From Hormiphora californensis (lineage: Eukaryota; Ctenophora; Tentaculata; Cydippida; Pleurobrachiidae): a DNA stretch of 64,000 nt. The notes under the pieces are model-generated. The model did not search any database. It saw only the letters and a list, made by a program, of their open reading frames with translations, and was not told the origin of the DNA. A program made the position numbers and the translations under genes. Shown in pieces: positions 1 to 10,166 of the stretch. Each line of letters begins with the position of its first letter. Positions within the stretch are counted from its first letter, which is position 1. The DNA lies in the NCBI GenBank assembly GCA_020137815.1, contig CM035350.1, positions 62,001 through 126,000 on the forward strand. Direction: 5' to 3'.

Positions 1-3000
1 TCTCATGAGACACCCCTGTGACAAATTTGTCTGTGTTGTCTGCCTGATCAGTAGCTGCAATCCTGATAAGCTCCTCTATAATTGTGTCTGCATTGAACGT
101 CTCCTCCTCGTCCTCTCTGCGGGTTGGGGTGGACACAATGGTTTGTTGTCCCTCCATCACCTCCACCTCATCGGCTTCTTTGATTTTCCCTGGAGTTCTT
201 CCCGGCGTTATTAGACCTCTTATAACCTGTGTTAGGAGGTCAGGGGGAGGAGTATCGACAGTTGTTGGGTAATCTGGTTCTACTGCTGGTGTAATGCTTG
301 CCATGTTTCCATTCACTAGACGCATGAACATATCTGTAGGTATAATCACGTTATCTCCCTGAACCTCTATTAACTGTTGTCGGGGCTCAAAAACACACAC
401 TTCTTCTTGTTGAATACCAGTGCTATCAGACAATGTCCTAGCAACTTCTTCCGCTCTAAGTCTGTCCTGTTGATATTATCTTGGAAAGGGCATCAATGAT
501 ATCCGTGGATGCCTCAACTGGCATTTGGGTAGGGAGTGTATCATTGGTCACCTCAACTGGCATTTGGGTAGGGAGTGTATCATTGGTCACCTCAACTGGC
601 ATTTGGGTAGGGAGGTATATCGAATTCACGCTCCTCAATGTGTTCTTTTGATAGAGACATTATCTTAGAAAGTGCATCAATGATATCCCTAGATGCCTCA
701 ACTGGTGTTTGAGATAGAGGTACAGTATTGGGTTCCTCAACTGGTGTTTGAGATAGAGGTACAGTATTGGGTACCTCAACTGGTGTTTGAGATAGAGGTA
801 CAGTATTGGGTACCTCAACTGGTGTTTGAGATAGAGGTACAGTATTGGGTACCTCAACTGGTGTTTGAGATAGAGGTACAGTATTGGGTACCTCAACTGG
901 TGTTTGAGATAGAGGTACAGTATTGGGTACCTCAACTGGCTGCTCATCCAGTGAGCCTCCTTCCTCTATTTCCACATCAGACACGTTTGTGGTATTGACG
1001 TTACTATACTCCGTGTTATAACCAAGACCCGAATCAATTATTATGGAAGTTGTTACCATGGTAACATCAGGTTCCTCACAGCTATTCCTGTCGCTTGCTT
1101 GCTCAGTTCCTTTGATAGTTCCCACCTCTTTACACTCAGTGCTTAACTCCAAAGTTTCTTTCCCATAGCCAATGTCTTCCTGAGTTGTTGACGGATTTTC
1201 TAAACTCCCATACAATTCTAGGTCAGTCTCGTCCATGTTTTCCAAGACGAGTGGTTTCAGTGTTGCATTATTAGTGGTTTGTTTAGTTATCTCCTTTCCA
1301 GGTTTTTCAGGATGTTCAGAATCTAAACCTGTTGGAATGGAGGTGGGTTAGTTGGATGGAGGTGGGTTAGTTGGGATGGAGGTGGGTTAGTTGGGATGGA
1401 GGTGGGTTAGTTGGGATGGAGGTGGGTTAGTTGGGATGGAGGTGGGTTAGTTGGAATGGAGGTGGGTTAGTTGGGATGAGGTGGGTTAGTTGGGATGGAG
1501 GTGGGTTAGTTGGGATGGAGGTGCGTTAGTTGGATTCATGATTACACTGATATATGATATGTATAAGAAATACCTGGCGTTTTCTTTCTCTTAGATCCCA
1601 TCTTAACTCCAGGCTTAGATCGTTTTCTTACAACCACTGCAAAAAACTTCGGTTATCACAAACACTAATTTAGTGACTAAACATGTTCAGTCAAGCCACT
1701 TCCACAACCGTCAGCCAGAGGATATATTAAAAATATTGTTCCGACCCTGTAAATACTATATCCTATATTTTAACCTGAGTTATTTGCACCGTTGAGAGTC
1801 TCCAGACCATTCAGAATATTAGCTTCGCCAGCCACAGCCTGTCGACATGCTTCTTTACGTTTTATATGGGTTTTGAAGTTGTCTCTTCTTGTGAACGTCT
1901 GCTTACAGTTTTTACACCTAAATCTGAAAAACAGTATTTCATGCGGCCCTGATTTACCGGGCTTCTCGGTAGACGGGTTTCGGGGTGCACAATATGACAG
2001 GGCAATGCAAGCCAGCATATTAAAAATTTAAAGAATGTGTTAGTAAAATACAAGGATTGTTTCTATCCTGTGTGATAAATACTGATCCAGCAGGAATTCT
2101 CCCAACATAACAAAAATATCTCAGTGATGGGTGGGTCGATTTTGAGCGGCAAAAAGGCAAAATACTCAGAGAGCTATTCTCTACTACCTACAACAAACTT
2201 TTCCAATTCTGATCCGGTCCACTCTCACTTTAAGCTCTTTCAAATCAGCTATTATCCCCCAAATTTATAAAACCTTTACACACGCACGTGCACTCCCCAA
2301 CCCCCACCAACCATCCCTAACAACACGTCAATTTCCACGTGCAAACCCTAAAAACCCCCAAAAAACCAATTGTCTTGCAAGCATCTCTGCTTTATAATAT
2401 AGACTAGAGAGCCCAGGCAAAAGACCCAAAACTCCTCTCGCCCCCCTACTGGACTCCTTTACCCTATCGAATCCTCTCAATATCTATTGACTGCTCTCGT
2501 CCCACATTCTTCGCACCCTCCCTCCCCCGCCCCGGGCTATGTTGACCAACTCACACCATAACCCCCTTACAGCCAGTTGGAGTCCTACAAACAACCCCCC
2601 CCCCCCCCCCCCCCCCCCGGTATGTTCTCTCTCCCCCTCTCGTCTCTTTCCCTGTCCCCTCTCAATGGATAGTCTCCACTATCCCCTTCCTCTTATACCC
2701 TCTCACCCCATCATTCCACTCCCCCTTCTCTCTCTCTCTCTCTCTCTCTTCTCCTCTCTCTCCTCTCTTCCCCCTCTTTCTCTCTATCGTCGTCTCTTCA
2801 TATCGGGCTGGTGAATAAATGGAAGCTGGAATCAGGTGAATAAAGATCCGTTAGAACTGGAGCGTGATGTAGAGTATTAAAGCTGGGATACGAATTGGTA
2901 GAAAAGCTGTTGCATTCATCGGGGCCGCAGCAGTAGATGGCCAAACACACAAAAACGCCACCGGAACACGCAATACAACACCCAACAACATGCACGTGCA

Positions 3001-4246
3001 GGTTAACACTCTTGCCCACCATAATGGCAACTCCCCAAGCCCCACCAACCATCCCTAACAACACGTCAATTTTTTCCCTGCCCGGGTGAATGCCGAAGGC
3101 ATTCACCTGGATGCCTTTTTACTTTGTAAAAAGGCATAGCAGGGTTAGAATTCGAAAACGACATTTTGGTATACTAACTAATCGGTTAGAGGGACCATTT
3201 TGGTCACACTTTGTTGCGAGGGGCAACGGCGTGTTTGTAGCAACAAGAGCCGCGCACACAGTACGAGCTGCTCCTTCATAAACCCTTCATTGGCACGTTT
3301 TCAGGAAATGGGTGGTGCGCAATGTGGCGGCGTGGCGCGCAATTTAGTGCTATAAAACACAAGGATTTGCTCTATACTGTTTTGGTGATATATAAATGAT
3401 CGGGATTTGTGTTCCCGCAATTGCTGCTACAGCGGATCTGGTGATTTCCTTTCTTCATAGATTCACATGGCAGGGAAATTCAGCATTATGTTAGAACATA
3501 ATGCAATTAATCTTGTTCACATTCAAACCCCCTCTCCCCTCCTCCCCCAAGTTTTGTCTTGCAAGGTTCTCTGCTTTATAATATAGATTTCTGGTAAAAT
3601 GGAGACTCTAATAATTGCAGGGGGTGTTGGTAATAGCGAATTATGTACCTCTGTTTGTTGTGGGTGGTGTCGTGTGTGTAAAGATGGCGAATAAGAAGGT
3701 CACGTCTCGTAAACCTCGTATTACAAACTTCACAGGCGTGCTCTCGTTCAGTTCTATGAGTCGCTAAGTGTGCCCGGAGGTGAGAGGTCTTGTAAAAAGA
3801 TTTGTCACATGATGGACATACATGCGATACAGAGAGTCCTGAAGAAAAGTGAGATATTATAAAAAGAATATAGCTGTTGTGTTTACTCCGTTGGCGTTGT
3901 TTGTTGAATTCCTGCACACATCAAATATCCGTTACAAACCTGGTATATCATGTTGTCTCCCAATGCAGCTTATGCAGGGACATGGCCCAGGATCACTAGA
4001 TAATGGTGCTATTATCACTTTAGGAGGGTCTTTCTTTGGGGGTGATACCTCCTCCCCTTGGGTGACCTGCGTTTTAGCCATTTTCTGCTCCTTTATATAC
4101 TTTGATGCGGCACGCTTACAGGTGCGTAATGCATATGTATGCTGTGTACCCTCTTCTTTCATTGCTAGGACAGTCTCTGCAAGGATAACCCGGGCCTCTG
4201 TTAAACTGAGGGGAGGATCCGCTGCCTTGATCGACCTTAACTTCAT
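1..4246 (-). CDS. C2H2 zinc-finger protein with 13-residue repeats (3' end outside window)
   Basis: Probable DNA-binding nuclear protein. Exons chain in phase: 3940-4246 (ATG at 4246), 3649-3838, 1775-1923, 1574-1636, then 1328 to the window edge; all junctions are GT-AG. Exon 2 encodes two C2H2 fingers (HVCPSCDKSF...HLATH and HACEVCNTRF...HLYTH). Exon 3 encodes a third (FRCKNCKQTF...HIKRKEAC, last ligand Cys). Exon 4 is a basic NLS-like stretch (RKRSKPGVKMGSKRKK). The last exon is acidic and carries two arrays of 13-residue repeats (PVEVPNTVPLSQT and PVEVTNDTLPTQM types), each followed by PVEASxDIIDALSKI. Its reading frame shifts by one base near 592-640 and again near 456-475, yet continues open to base 1 (e.g. 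RAEEVARTLSDSTGIQQEEV), so these are probably indels rather than true ends. The family is not recognised beyond the fingers. The splice model is firm; the function is inferred. Confidence 0.7.
512..622 (-). repeat. 39-bp coding tandem repeat, array 2
   Basis: Units start at 512, 551 and 590 (two full, one partial). Each encodes 13 residues of the PVEVTNDTLPTQM type inside the zinc-finger gene. The period is a multiple of three, so copy-number change keeps the frame. Confidence 0.85.
696..929 (-). repeat. 39-bp coding tandem repeat, array 1
   Basis: Six full, almost identical 39-bp units starting at 696, 735, 774, 813, 852 and 891 encode PVEVPNTVPLSQT. The near identity implies recent expansion or homogenisation. 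Array 2 of the same gene has the same period and the same PVE core, so the two arrays are related. Confidence 0.9.
1331..1534. repeat. 20-bp intronic minisatellite
   Basis: About ten copies of GGATGGAGGTGGGTTAGTTG fill the short intron between exon 4 (ends 1574) and exon 5 (starts 1328) of the zinc-finger gene. The array begins directly at the splice acceptor. Confidence 0.9.
1924..3575. other. Repeat-filled intron of the zinc-finger gene
   Basis: No coding sequence seen. It holds a poly-C run near 2598-2618, CT-rich sequence (2620-2800), and two related blocks. The text CCACCAACCATCCCTAACAA and following bases occurs near 2300 and again near 3040. The text CTGCTTTATAATATAGA occurs near 2388 and 3570. 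This suggests two copies of one short mobile element. The structured element at 3076-3144 lies in the second block. Confidence 0.5.
3076..3144. other. Three-way-junction (cloverleaf-like) repeat element, copy 1
   Basis: An outer stem CCCTGC (3076-3081) pairs with GCAGGG (3139-3144). Inside are two perfect hairpins. Arm 1 pairs GGTGAATGCC (3085-3094) with GGCATTCACC (3098-3107) around a GAA loop. Arm 2 pairs ATGCCTTTTTAC (3111-3122) with GTAAAAAGGCAT (3126-3137) around TTT. Related copies lie at 20476-20553 (with compensatory changes) and 62893-62930 (truncated). It is preceded by a T-run and followed by similar sequence (TTAGAATTCGA). Function unknown; it may be the structured end of a non-autonomous mobile element. 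Confidence 0.7.
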
Positions 4247-4924
4247 CTTTATCTGCTGCGATATATCATAAGTTTAAACTATTGTGACATTATTGAGAAA
4301 ACTAGCAAACAAACAAATTAGTAACATCAATTTCTATTAGCAACGTAACCAAACAAGAAGTGCAGTTGTAGAAGAAGCATTGAATCAGAGTACATCTGTT
4401 AGAACCCCCAGGGCTCTACAATTAGTCTGTAAAGAGAGAGGGAAGGAGAGAGAGAGAGAGTCAAGTGTAGAGTGTGCCTCCACTACAGTGCCCATGATAC
4501 TTCTTGTGCCGCAATAAATGGGTATAAAACAATATGGTGTAGTACTATGTCAGAGAAAGATGCTCCATATTATTGACCATTTCATCACAAATCACCTCTC
4601 TATCTCTCCTACTCTATCCTCTTCTCTCTCGCCGTATCTCTATCTATATAGCTCTTATCGTCTCTCTCTCTATCTCTCTGTTCTTTATATGCGGTTGTGT
4701 TAGTGTGTGCAATGGTTGAATGAGATTCAATTGTGGGAACAATTAGTCGTATAATACAAATAGAATTGACGAGAAACTGATTGTAAATTGAACGGTATAA
4801 AATATATTACACTATCATAATACTCGCACTAAGTTTGTAGGTCCCAACAATTAATTTTATTGTTTTGATTTATGGTAGATACCTATAGTCGACATTTCAC
4901 CATTCACCAATCGTATTCTAACTG
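4247..4924. other. Intergenic region between two minus-strand genes
   Basis: It must contain the promoter of the zinc-finger gene (start 4246) and the 3' UTR of the RAD50/CCDC42-like gene (stop 4925-4927). A minus-strand AATAAA poly(A) signal lies at 4856-4861, about 65 bases after the stop. GA and CT microsatellites occur at about 4435-4455 and 4597-4685. No further gene seen. Confidence 0.55.
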
Positions 4925-7900
4925 TTAATTTACCAGCCGCTCAAAAACACCCATGTTTCCTCTCGCCATTTCTTCCTGCTGTTTTTCTGATTCCTCTATT
5001 ATGTCTGACAGGTCGAGTATGTAGGTCTTGACCTTCTTCAGCTGGTCATCAATTCCAAGAACTTCCTAGTTATAGTGAATTAATTAGGGCTCAATACAAT
5101 AATTAGGGGAAGTTAGCTAAATAGGGCCGAGACTAGGGAAATCAAGCTAATTTTTCACTAATTGGTCCATATGAGTCCCTAGAATCACCAAAAACAAGGT
5201 AAAATACTATTTGTGTTCTTGCTGTTTGTGTCCTTGTTGGTAACTTGACGCAATCTTTGACTTGTTAGAAGACAGGGCTGGCTCCAGGGGGGTGATGCAC
5301 CCCCCCCCCCCCAAAGACTGCCTGAGACCGTTTGGATTGGGAAACCACCCCAAAAATACAAAATTTTCAGTAAAATTTTTGATCGATCACGACCGAATTT
5401 AAATCACCTAGTGAATATATGTGAGAGAGAATATGAGTGAGAAGTATGATGTGACGAGGAGAGAGAGAGATTGTAGCATTATAAATCTGAAAAGTAGGAC
5501 GTCACAAATGATTAAAAACCTACCATTTGCTTGATTTAGTTTAAAAAAATTTTGGGCCCCCCCACAAAACCCCCCCCCCTGGGCGGAGCTACCTACGCGC
5601 CCTTCGGGCGTGAATGCTACTATTAGGGAACAGTGGCCTTCGGCCACTGCACCCCGCCAGAAATATCGGGCTGGAACCAGCCCTGTTAGAAGATTACTCA
5701 CCAATGTAATTACGCATGGGGTGCATTTCTAATTAAAGTTTTACCCCAAAAGTTTTTAGTTATACTCTAAAATTGACAAATGGCTTACTTTAGGCTGGAT
5801 ACCACGCTGCCTGTAAATCTGAATGTACACGTTTTCTGTGGCCATCTTTATCCGTCCCAACAGCAAAACATTTCTAGCAGCTGTGTTCTGAATGTGGGTC
5901 CACAAGCTCTCCCATTTTTGAGCTGTAGATGACGTAGTTTCTTTTTTCCACTGAAAAGGGTTTTTCGTTAACGTAAAGTCGGATTTTTTGAAGTTGTCAC
6001 CCCAAAATGACCGTGCATGTGAAATTTTTCAATTTTGGCGCACACACCACACGTTAACAAGTGATGTGACACGCAAAAAAAACATCCGCGCAACGAGAAA
6101 GGCAGGGGGAACCAGAATGCCCGACGAGGATTACTTCCAGAATAACAGATCCGAGGAGAATTTAGACCAGGTCGGACCGTGATTTACCGCAACCCAGATT
6201 TACCGGAAAGGATTGTGTAGCCAGAGTCGCCATGTATTCCAGAACGAAAGGCCGGGCGAAATCCCGGCCACCAAAGGGGAGTGGGAGGGGTTTATATTTA
6301 TATAAGCAAAGGGATTTGATGTTGGATTATAGAAAACTTTGGCGCGGAAGGAAAAATCTGTTGGTTTGTTATAGGTAGTGGGGGCGAATCTCTGGGGGGG
6401 TATATATGTTAGTAAGACAAAATTTTCAGCCGCTGTATATTGCACTTTCAAAAAAATCCAGGACGCACGGAATAAGAATAGCGATAGCAACCGGCACCCA
6501 TTCTTGTATACTCCCAGTCCACGTATTGCCTATGCATTTTTGAGAAGGAGAAAGAAAGAGAGGGAGACTGCAAAAAAATAGGAAAATGCTTAGACATTAA
6601 GACACGACTAATGTGTCGCCATTGAGTACGGGGTACCCTTCGTTGTGGGGGGAAGGGAAGTAGATCCCGCAAGAATCCACCGACAACAATTGGCCTCATA
6701 GAACACAACTGGTTGTTGGTTGTTTCAAATCCAGCATAAGGTGCAACATGTTCAATTCCGGGTTTACTTTTTACCTGTGTTTGGCCGGTCCACGGGTGCG
6801 AGAAGACCAAAAAGAATACAAGACTCTTGTGCAGTATAGATATCATAAGCGGTGCCCCAAAAGGGAAGTTTTGTTAAAATTGATAAAGAAGTATAGCGAA
6901 ACAACAATTCTATAATAAACATTGGCAGTTTTGTGATCAAACTCGAGTTTATTTATTGAGTGATATTAGGATTACAACGGTATTCTAGGGATATGTTCTT
7001 AGAGTTGATAACGATAACCAAAGCAGTTGCTTATGGTAACCAAGACAGGTTGTCATGAGGATACCCTAGTTGGTTCCAAAGCCGCCTCTTTTTGGCCTTG
7101 GTCGTATTTATACTGCACTCTATCCAAATCTTCCTTGATCTCTAGGCTTTTTTTCTTGTTGTTTTCGAAAAAGACTAGCTGGCCTTTATCTACGTCATTC
7201 TGGTGTTTTAGATCTTTAAACCTCTTCAACAACTCGTCAATTGCTTTAATTTGCCTGAAAAAAAGATTTTTTTAAAGCTGAGCTTTTGAACTTATGGATT
7301 TTTTGAAAAGTTTGTAAAAAGGTAAAACAATTATGAATATAAAATCGATTAGAAAGAGGCAAACCGTTTTTGACCAAAAATCTCATCGAATTTCTGTTTA
7401 ACTTTGGTCCCTTCAGCTAAAGGCCACAAACTCTCTTCTTGATGACAGAAAATGACATTATTAAGAACGCTCTTGCTAACGCCCATCATCCGAACCATTT
7501 CCTTGTCGAGATCTGCACACCTCATACTGATGCTCTGAACCTGCAATAATTCCACAATTAAGGCACTTATACAGAGTCTTTGGAGGAAAGAAGGTACAAC
7601 ATCTCAAATATTATGCCCATCACCAATTGGTGCTATCTAGTTTGCTATGTGCCTATTTTTACCAGAAATGGTCGCATGACCTTTACTAGGTTGTCGGCTC
7701 AGCCCCGTAGTTTATAGGGGGATGGGTTGAGCTGAGTTTAGTTTATTTCCGGGTTGGGAGCCTTGCCAGGCCCCGAATCTATACCTTGCCAGGCCCCGAA
7801 TCTATACCTGCCCATTTTCCTTTCTCTTGATGGCCCCATCCAGTGTTTTGGTAGTAGTTTGGACTTGTTTTTGAGTAGTTAGTAATGTTCTCGAGACAAG

Positions 7901-8505
7901 CGCATCTTGGTTCATTGTGTCAACCACTTCCAACTTTACTACACCTCGAACCTGGTCAAGATAAGGTTAATGTCTTTGATATCACTGCGCTGACAAGCAC
8001 AAAGGTGACTAACCCCCTCCCCCCCCCCCCCCAGCTGTGCATGTCAGACAGTAGTTTAGTTTTTAGCCAAAAATGGCAGTTATAATCTCACCTCATGCTC
8101 ATCTGCAATTTTCGGACTGTGCACGAAGAATCCCTTGTTTCCAGTTGGGGTGTCTCCAGTACAGGCAAACTTCAAACATTCAATAATCGTTGTCTTTCCA
8201 CTCCCGTTGTCTCCTGAAAAATTAGTTGGCATTATGTACTGTATAAACCAAAGAAGGTTAATAAACACCCGCCCGCTAAAAAAAGCAAGTTGTATAATGT
8301 ATACTACCCGCCCTGCTTCGAAGATCGGGCAGCATATTAAATCTGGTTCCGTTTGTACGGGATACTAACCAACAATTATCGTCACAGGTACAGCAAAGGT
8401 CATGTTGACAGGTCTAGTGGGACCGTAACTCCTTATTCCTCGTATTTCCAGCCTTTTAACACGTGACATAGTCCGTTTGAGCTCCATGTTAGGTGTTTTA
8501 GACAT
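4925..8505 (-). CDS. Chimeric protein: RAD50 ATPase head fused to CCDC42/CFAP73-like tail
   Basis: Seven exons read in phase without a stop: 8370-8505, 8092-8213, 7808-7951, 7365-7540, 7065-7254, 5789-5950, 4925-5065 (1071 nt, 356 aa). Exons 1-4 are clearly RAD50. They include the [16 protein letters not shown] start, Walker [17 protein letters not shown] (split by intron 1), and Q-loop region [15 protein letters not shown] followed by [11 protein letters not shown]50 binds ATP and DNA ends in the MRE11 complex, but needs its C-terminal half (signature motif, Walker B), absent here. Exon 6 ([27 protein letters not shown]) and exon 7 match the C-terminus of CCDC42/CFAP73, sperm-tail or axoneme coiled-coil proteins. 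Exon 5 ([14 protein letters not shown]...) is coiled coil and could belong to either parent. An in-frame stop precedes the ATG. The fusion is seen in sequence; whether it is expressed or an assembly or rearrangement product is unknown. Confidence 0.7.
5273..5685. mobile_element. hAT-like MITE with 8-bp target duplication
   Basis: 413-bp element in the last intron of the chimeric gene. It starts CAGGGCTGGCTCC and ends GGAACCAGCCCTG, and is flanked by TTAGAAGA at 5265-5272 and 5686-5693. The 8-bp duplication and CAGGG end are typical of hAT non-autonomous elements. The interior has C-runs and short hairpins (GTGGCCTTCGGCCAC). No coding capacity. Confidence 0.85.
7761..7807. repeat. Two 23-bp tandem copies duplicating a splice donor
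   Basis: The 23-bp unit beginning CCTTGCCAGGCCCCGAATCT occurs twice. On the minus strand this repeats the donor of exon 3 of the chimeric gene (CAG|GTATAG at 7808/7807) as AAG|GTATAG 23 nt further on. Confidence 0.8.
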
Positions 8506-8548
8506 TGCTTAAATTGAGATGTCCAACATAACAAGAATTATTGCATTA

Positions 8549-8640
8549 TGCCAAGAACTAACATAAATTAGTTGGCTGGAAAGGTGACCACTTTTGTTGT
8601 CAAACTGACACCTTTGCCCTCTTCGGGTTTTTTCATCATT
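8549..8640. mobile_element. Fragment of the GCCAAAACTAATTG terminal-repeat family
   Basis: Sequence with TAAATTAGTTGGCTGGAAAG followed by ACACCTTTGCCC is a diverged end of the same family that bounds the element at 30656-32299. It sits just upstream of the RAD50-like start codon. Confidence 0.5.
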
Positions 8641-8696
8641 ATCTTTCCCTCTCTGATCACTATGATTTCTCTCTCTATATATCTCTCTATATCTCT

Positions 8697-8906
8697 CTAT
8701 ATCTCTCTATATCTGTTATCTGAGGAAATTGCTATATTGGAACTCTTGAAGTCGGTGCAGGATGTGAGAATTTCAGGTTTGATGTTGCTTTCCACCTCAA
8801 TTTGTTCTGTCTTCAGCAGGGCAGGGATATCAAACTTTTCATCTGATTTCGTGACATTTTCAGTTACACTTCCTGATGAACGATTCCCACGTTTTCTTTT
8901 AGCCAT
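8697..8906 (-). CDS. Small hypothetical ORF or first exon
   Basis: 69-codon ORF starting MAKRKRGNRSSGSVTEN, upstream of and on the same strand as the RAD50-like start. The middle (FDIPALLKTEQIEVESN) has ordinary protein composition, but the end runs into a TATATCTC microsatellite. It could be a 5' exon whose partner I cannot find. No family recognised. Confidence 0.2.
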   Translation of the reverse strand: MAKRKRGNRSSGSVTENVTKSDEKFDIPALLKTEQIEVESNIKPEILTSCTDFKSSNIAISSDNRYREI

Positions 8907-9090
8907 ACCTTGATGGGAGAAAGAGAGGTTTTAAGATGTTATCAATCAGTAAAGAAAGTGTTCACCAAAGCAACGACCATCACAAGGGGTTTGAAGGATA
9001 AAAATATTTTAATCAAATAGCAGTGGACCCCAAATAAGGTGGGTTGCAGCTGATAGCTGCTGTGTTCCTCACGTTTTCCGGAGTTGTACA

Positions 9091-9713
9091 GGGTGTTCAT
9101 TTTGGATCTTTACAAGCGTTGGGCTTCACCCAGAAAAAAGTTGACAAGATTAGGTCATGAAACTTCATACTTGGACTATTCTATACCCTCATTCAAGGTT
9201 CCTGGGGGTTTTGGAGCTTTAGGACCCTGGGAAGTGTGTTTTTGGCATCAAAACTACCAGAATGAATTTTTTGCTGGTGCTGAGACTTTGCTAAAATGTT
9301 TTTTGGGTATTTTCTATGTCAATCCTAAAGTTTCATACAGATTGGATGTGTTTTTCAGACTCAAAATTTCGTAAAAAGTGGCTGGAAAGACTCAATTTTA
9401 GCCGTTTTTGAGCTGTTTTCGAGCCTTTCCAGCCACTTTTATCGACATTTTGAGTCCGAAAAACACATCCAATCTCTATGAAACTGTAGGATTGACATAA
9501 AAAATACCCAAAAAACATTTTAGCAAAGTCTCAGCACCAGCAAAAAATTCCTTCTGGTAGTTTTGATGCCAAAAGCACACTTCCCGGGGTGCTAGAGCTC
9601 CAAAACCTTGAATGAGGGTATAGAATGGTCCAAGTATGAAGTCTCATGACCTGATCTTGTCAACTTTTTTCTGGGTGAAGGCCAACGCTTGTAAAGATCC
9701 AAAATGAACACCC
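9091..9713. mobile_element. 623-bp near-perfect palindrome (foldback element)
   Basis: The left arm from 9091 (GGGTGTTCATTTTGGATC...) is repeated in reverse complement to 9713 (...GATCCAAAATGAACACCC). Arms are about 300 bp with scattered mismatches, meeting around 9390-9425. Mirror ORFs on both strands are by-products of the symmetry. No clear target duplication seen. Confidence 0.85.
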
Positions 9714-9719
9714 AGTATC

Positions 9720-10166
9720 AGACATTCAGAACGAGTAATTTTCAAAACAAAAATTAAACGTTTCGGCAGAATGCCCTCTCAGTCTTCAGTACAATACTGG
9801 TGAAAATGTGTTTGACATATTTATAGCTCACGATCCTCCTACTATGAAACTATCAATTAGCGGTTGCAGTCTCGCCCGAAATGTGAGAACAGGTGGGATC
9901 ATATTCTGATTACTTGCAGTATGGTAGCTGCGGTCTAGTTGGTAATCAGAATATGAACCCGTTTGTTTGGCACTCATTCAGACGTGGCCGTTCCCGCTGA
10001 ATTGCTATATTCTCTCTCAAAAACGTGTCCAGACAATCTCTCCCTCGGTCTAAAATTCTAAAGTCATAATTCCCCAAATAATTTAAACAATGTATCTCAG
10101 AAACAGAGTATGAATACCAGCTGCTATACAACATGCACGGGACACTAATTTCAAAATTGTCAAGAG
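9720..10166. other. Region without recognised gene
   Basis: Between the hairpin and the zinc-finger exon. Short inverted matches occur around 9895-9960 (GGGATCATATTCTGATTAC versus GTAATCAGAATATGAACCC). Nothing else recognised. Confidence 0.3.

Noticed and set aside
693-998. Plus-strand ORF of about 100 codons with regular repeats
   Set aside because: It is the antisense translation of the 39-bp array of the zinc-finger gene; the splice-consistent frame is on the minus strand.
1320-1534. CRISPR array
   Set aside because: Contiguous minisatellite without unique spacers in a eukaryotic intron.
2539-2814. Pro/Leu/Ser-rich ORF
   Set aside because: Translation of poly-C and CT microsatellite DNA inside an intron.
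3076-3144. Hammerhead or twister ribozyme, or a tRNA
   Set aside because: No CUGAUGA/GAAA core, no twister consensus and no A/B boxes seen; only the paired architecture is supported.
7065-7254. Assigning exon 5 firmly to RAD50 or to CCDC42
   Set aside because: Ungapped similarity to both coiled coils seems plausible by eye; without alignment scores the parent cannot be decided, so only the fusion as a whole is claimed.
9084-9518. Two similar ORFs on opposite strands
   Set aside because: They mirror each other because the DNA is a palindrome; no independent coding evidence.
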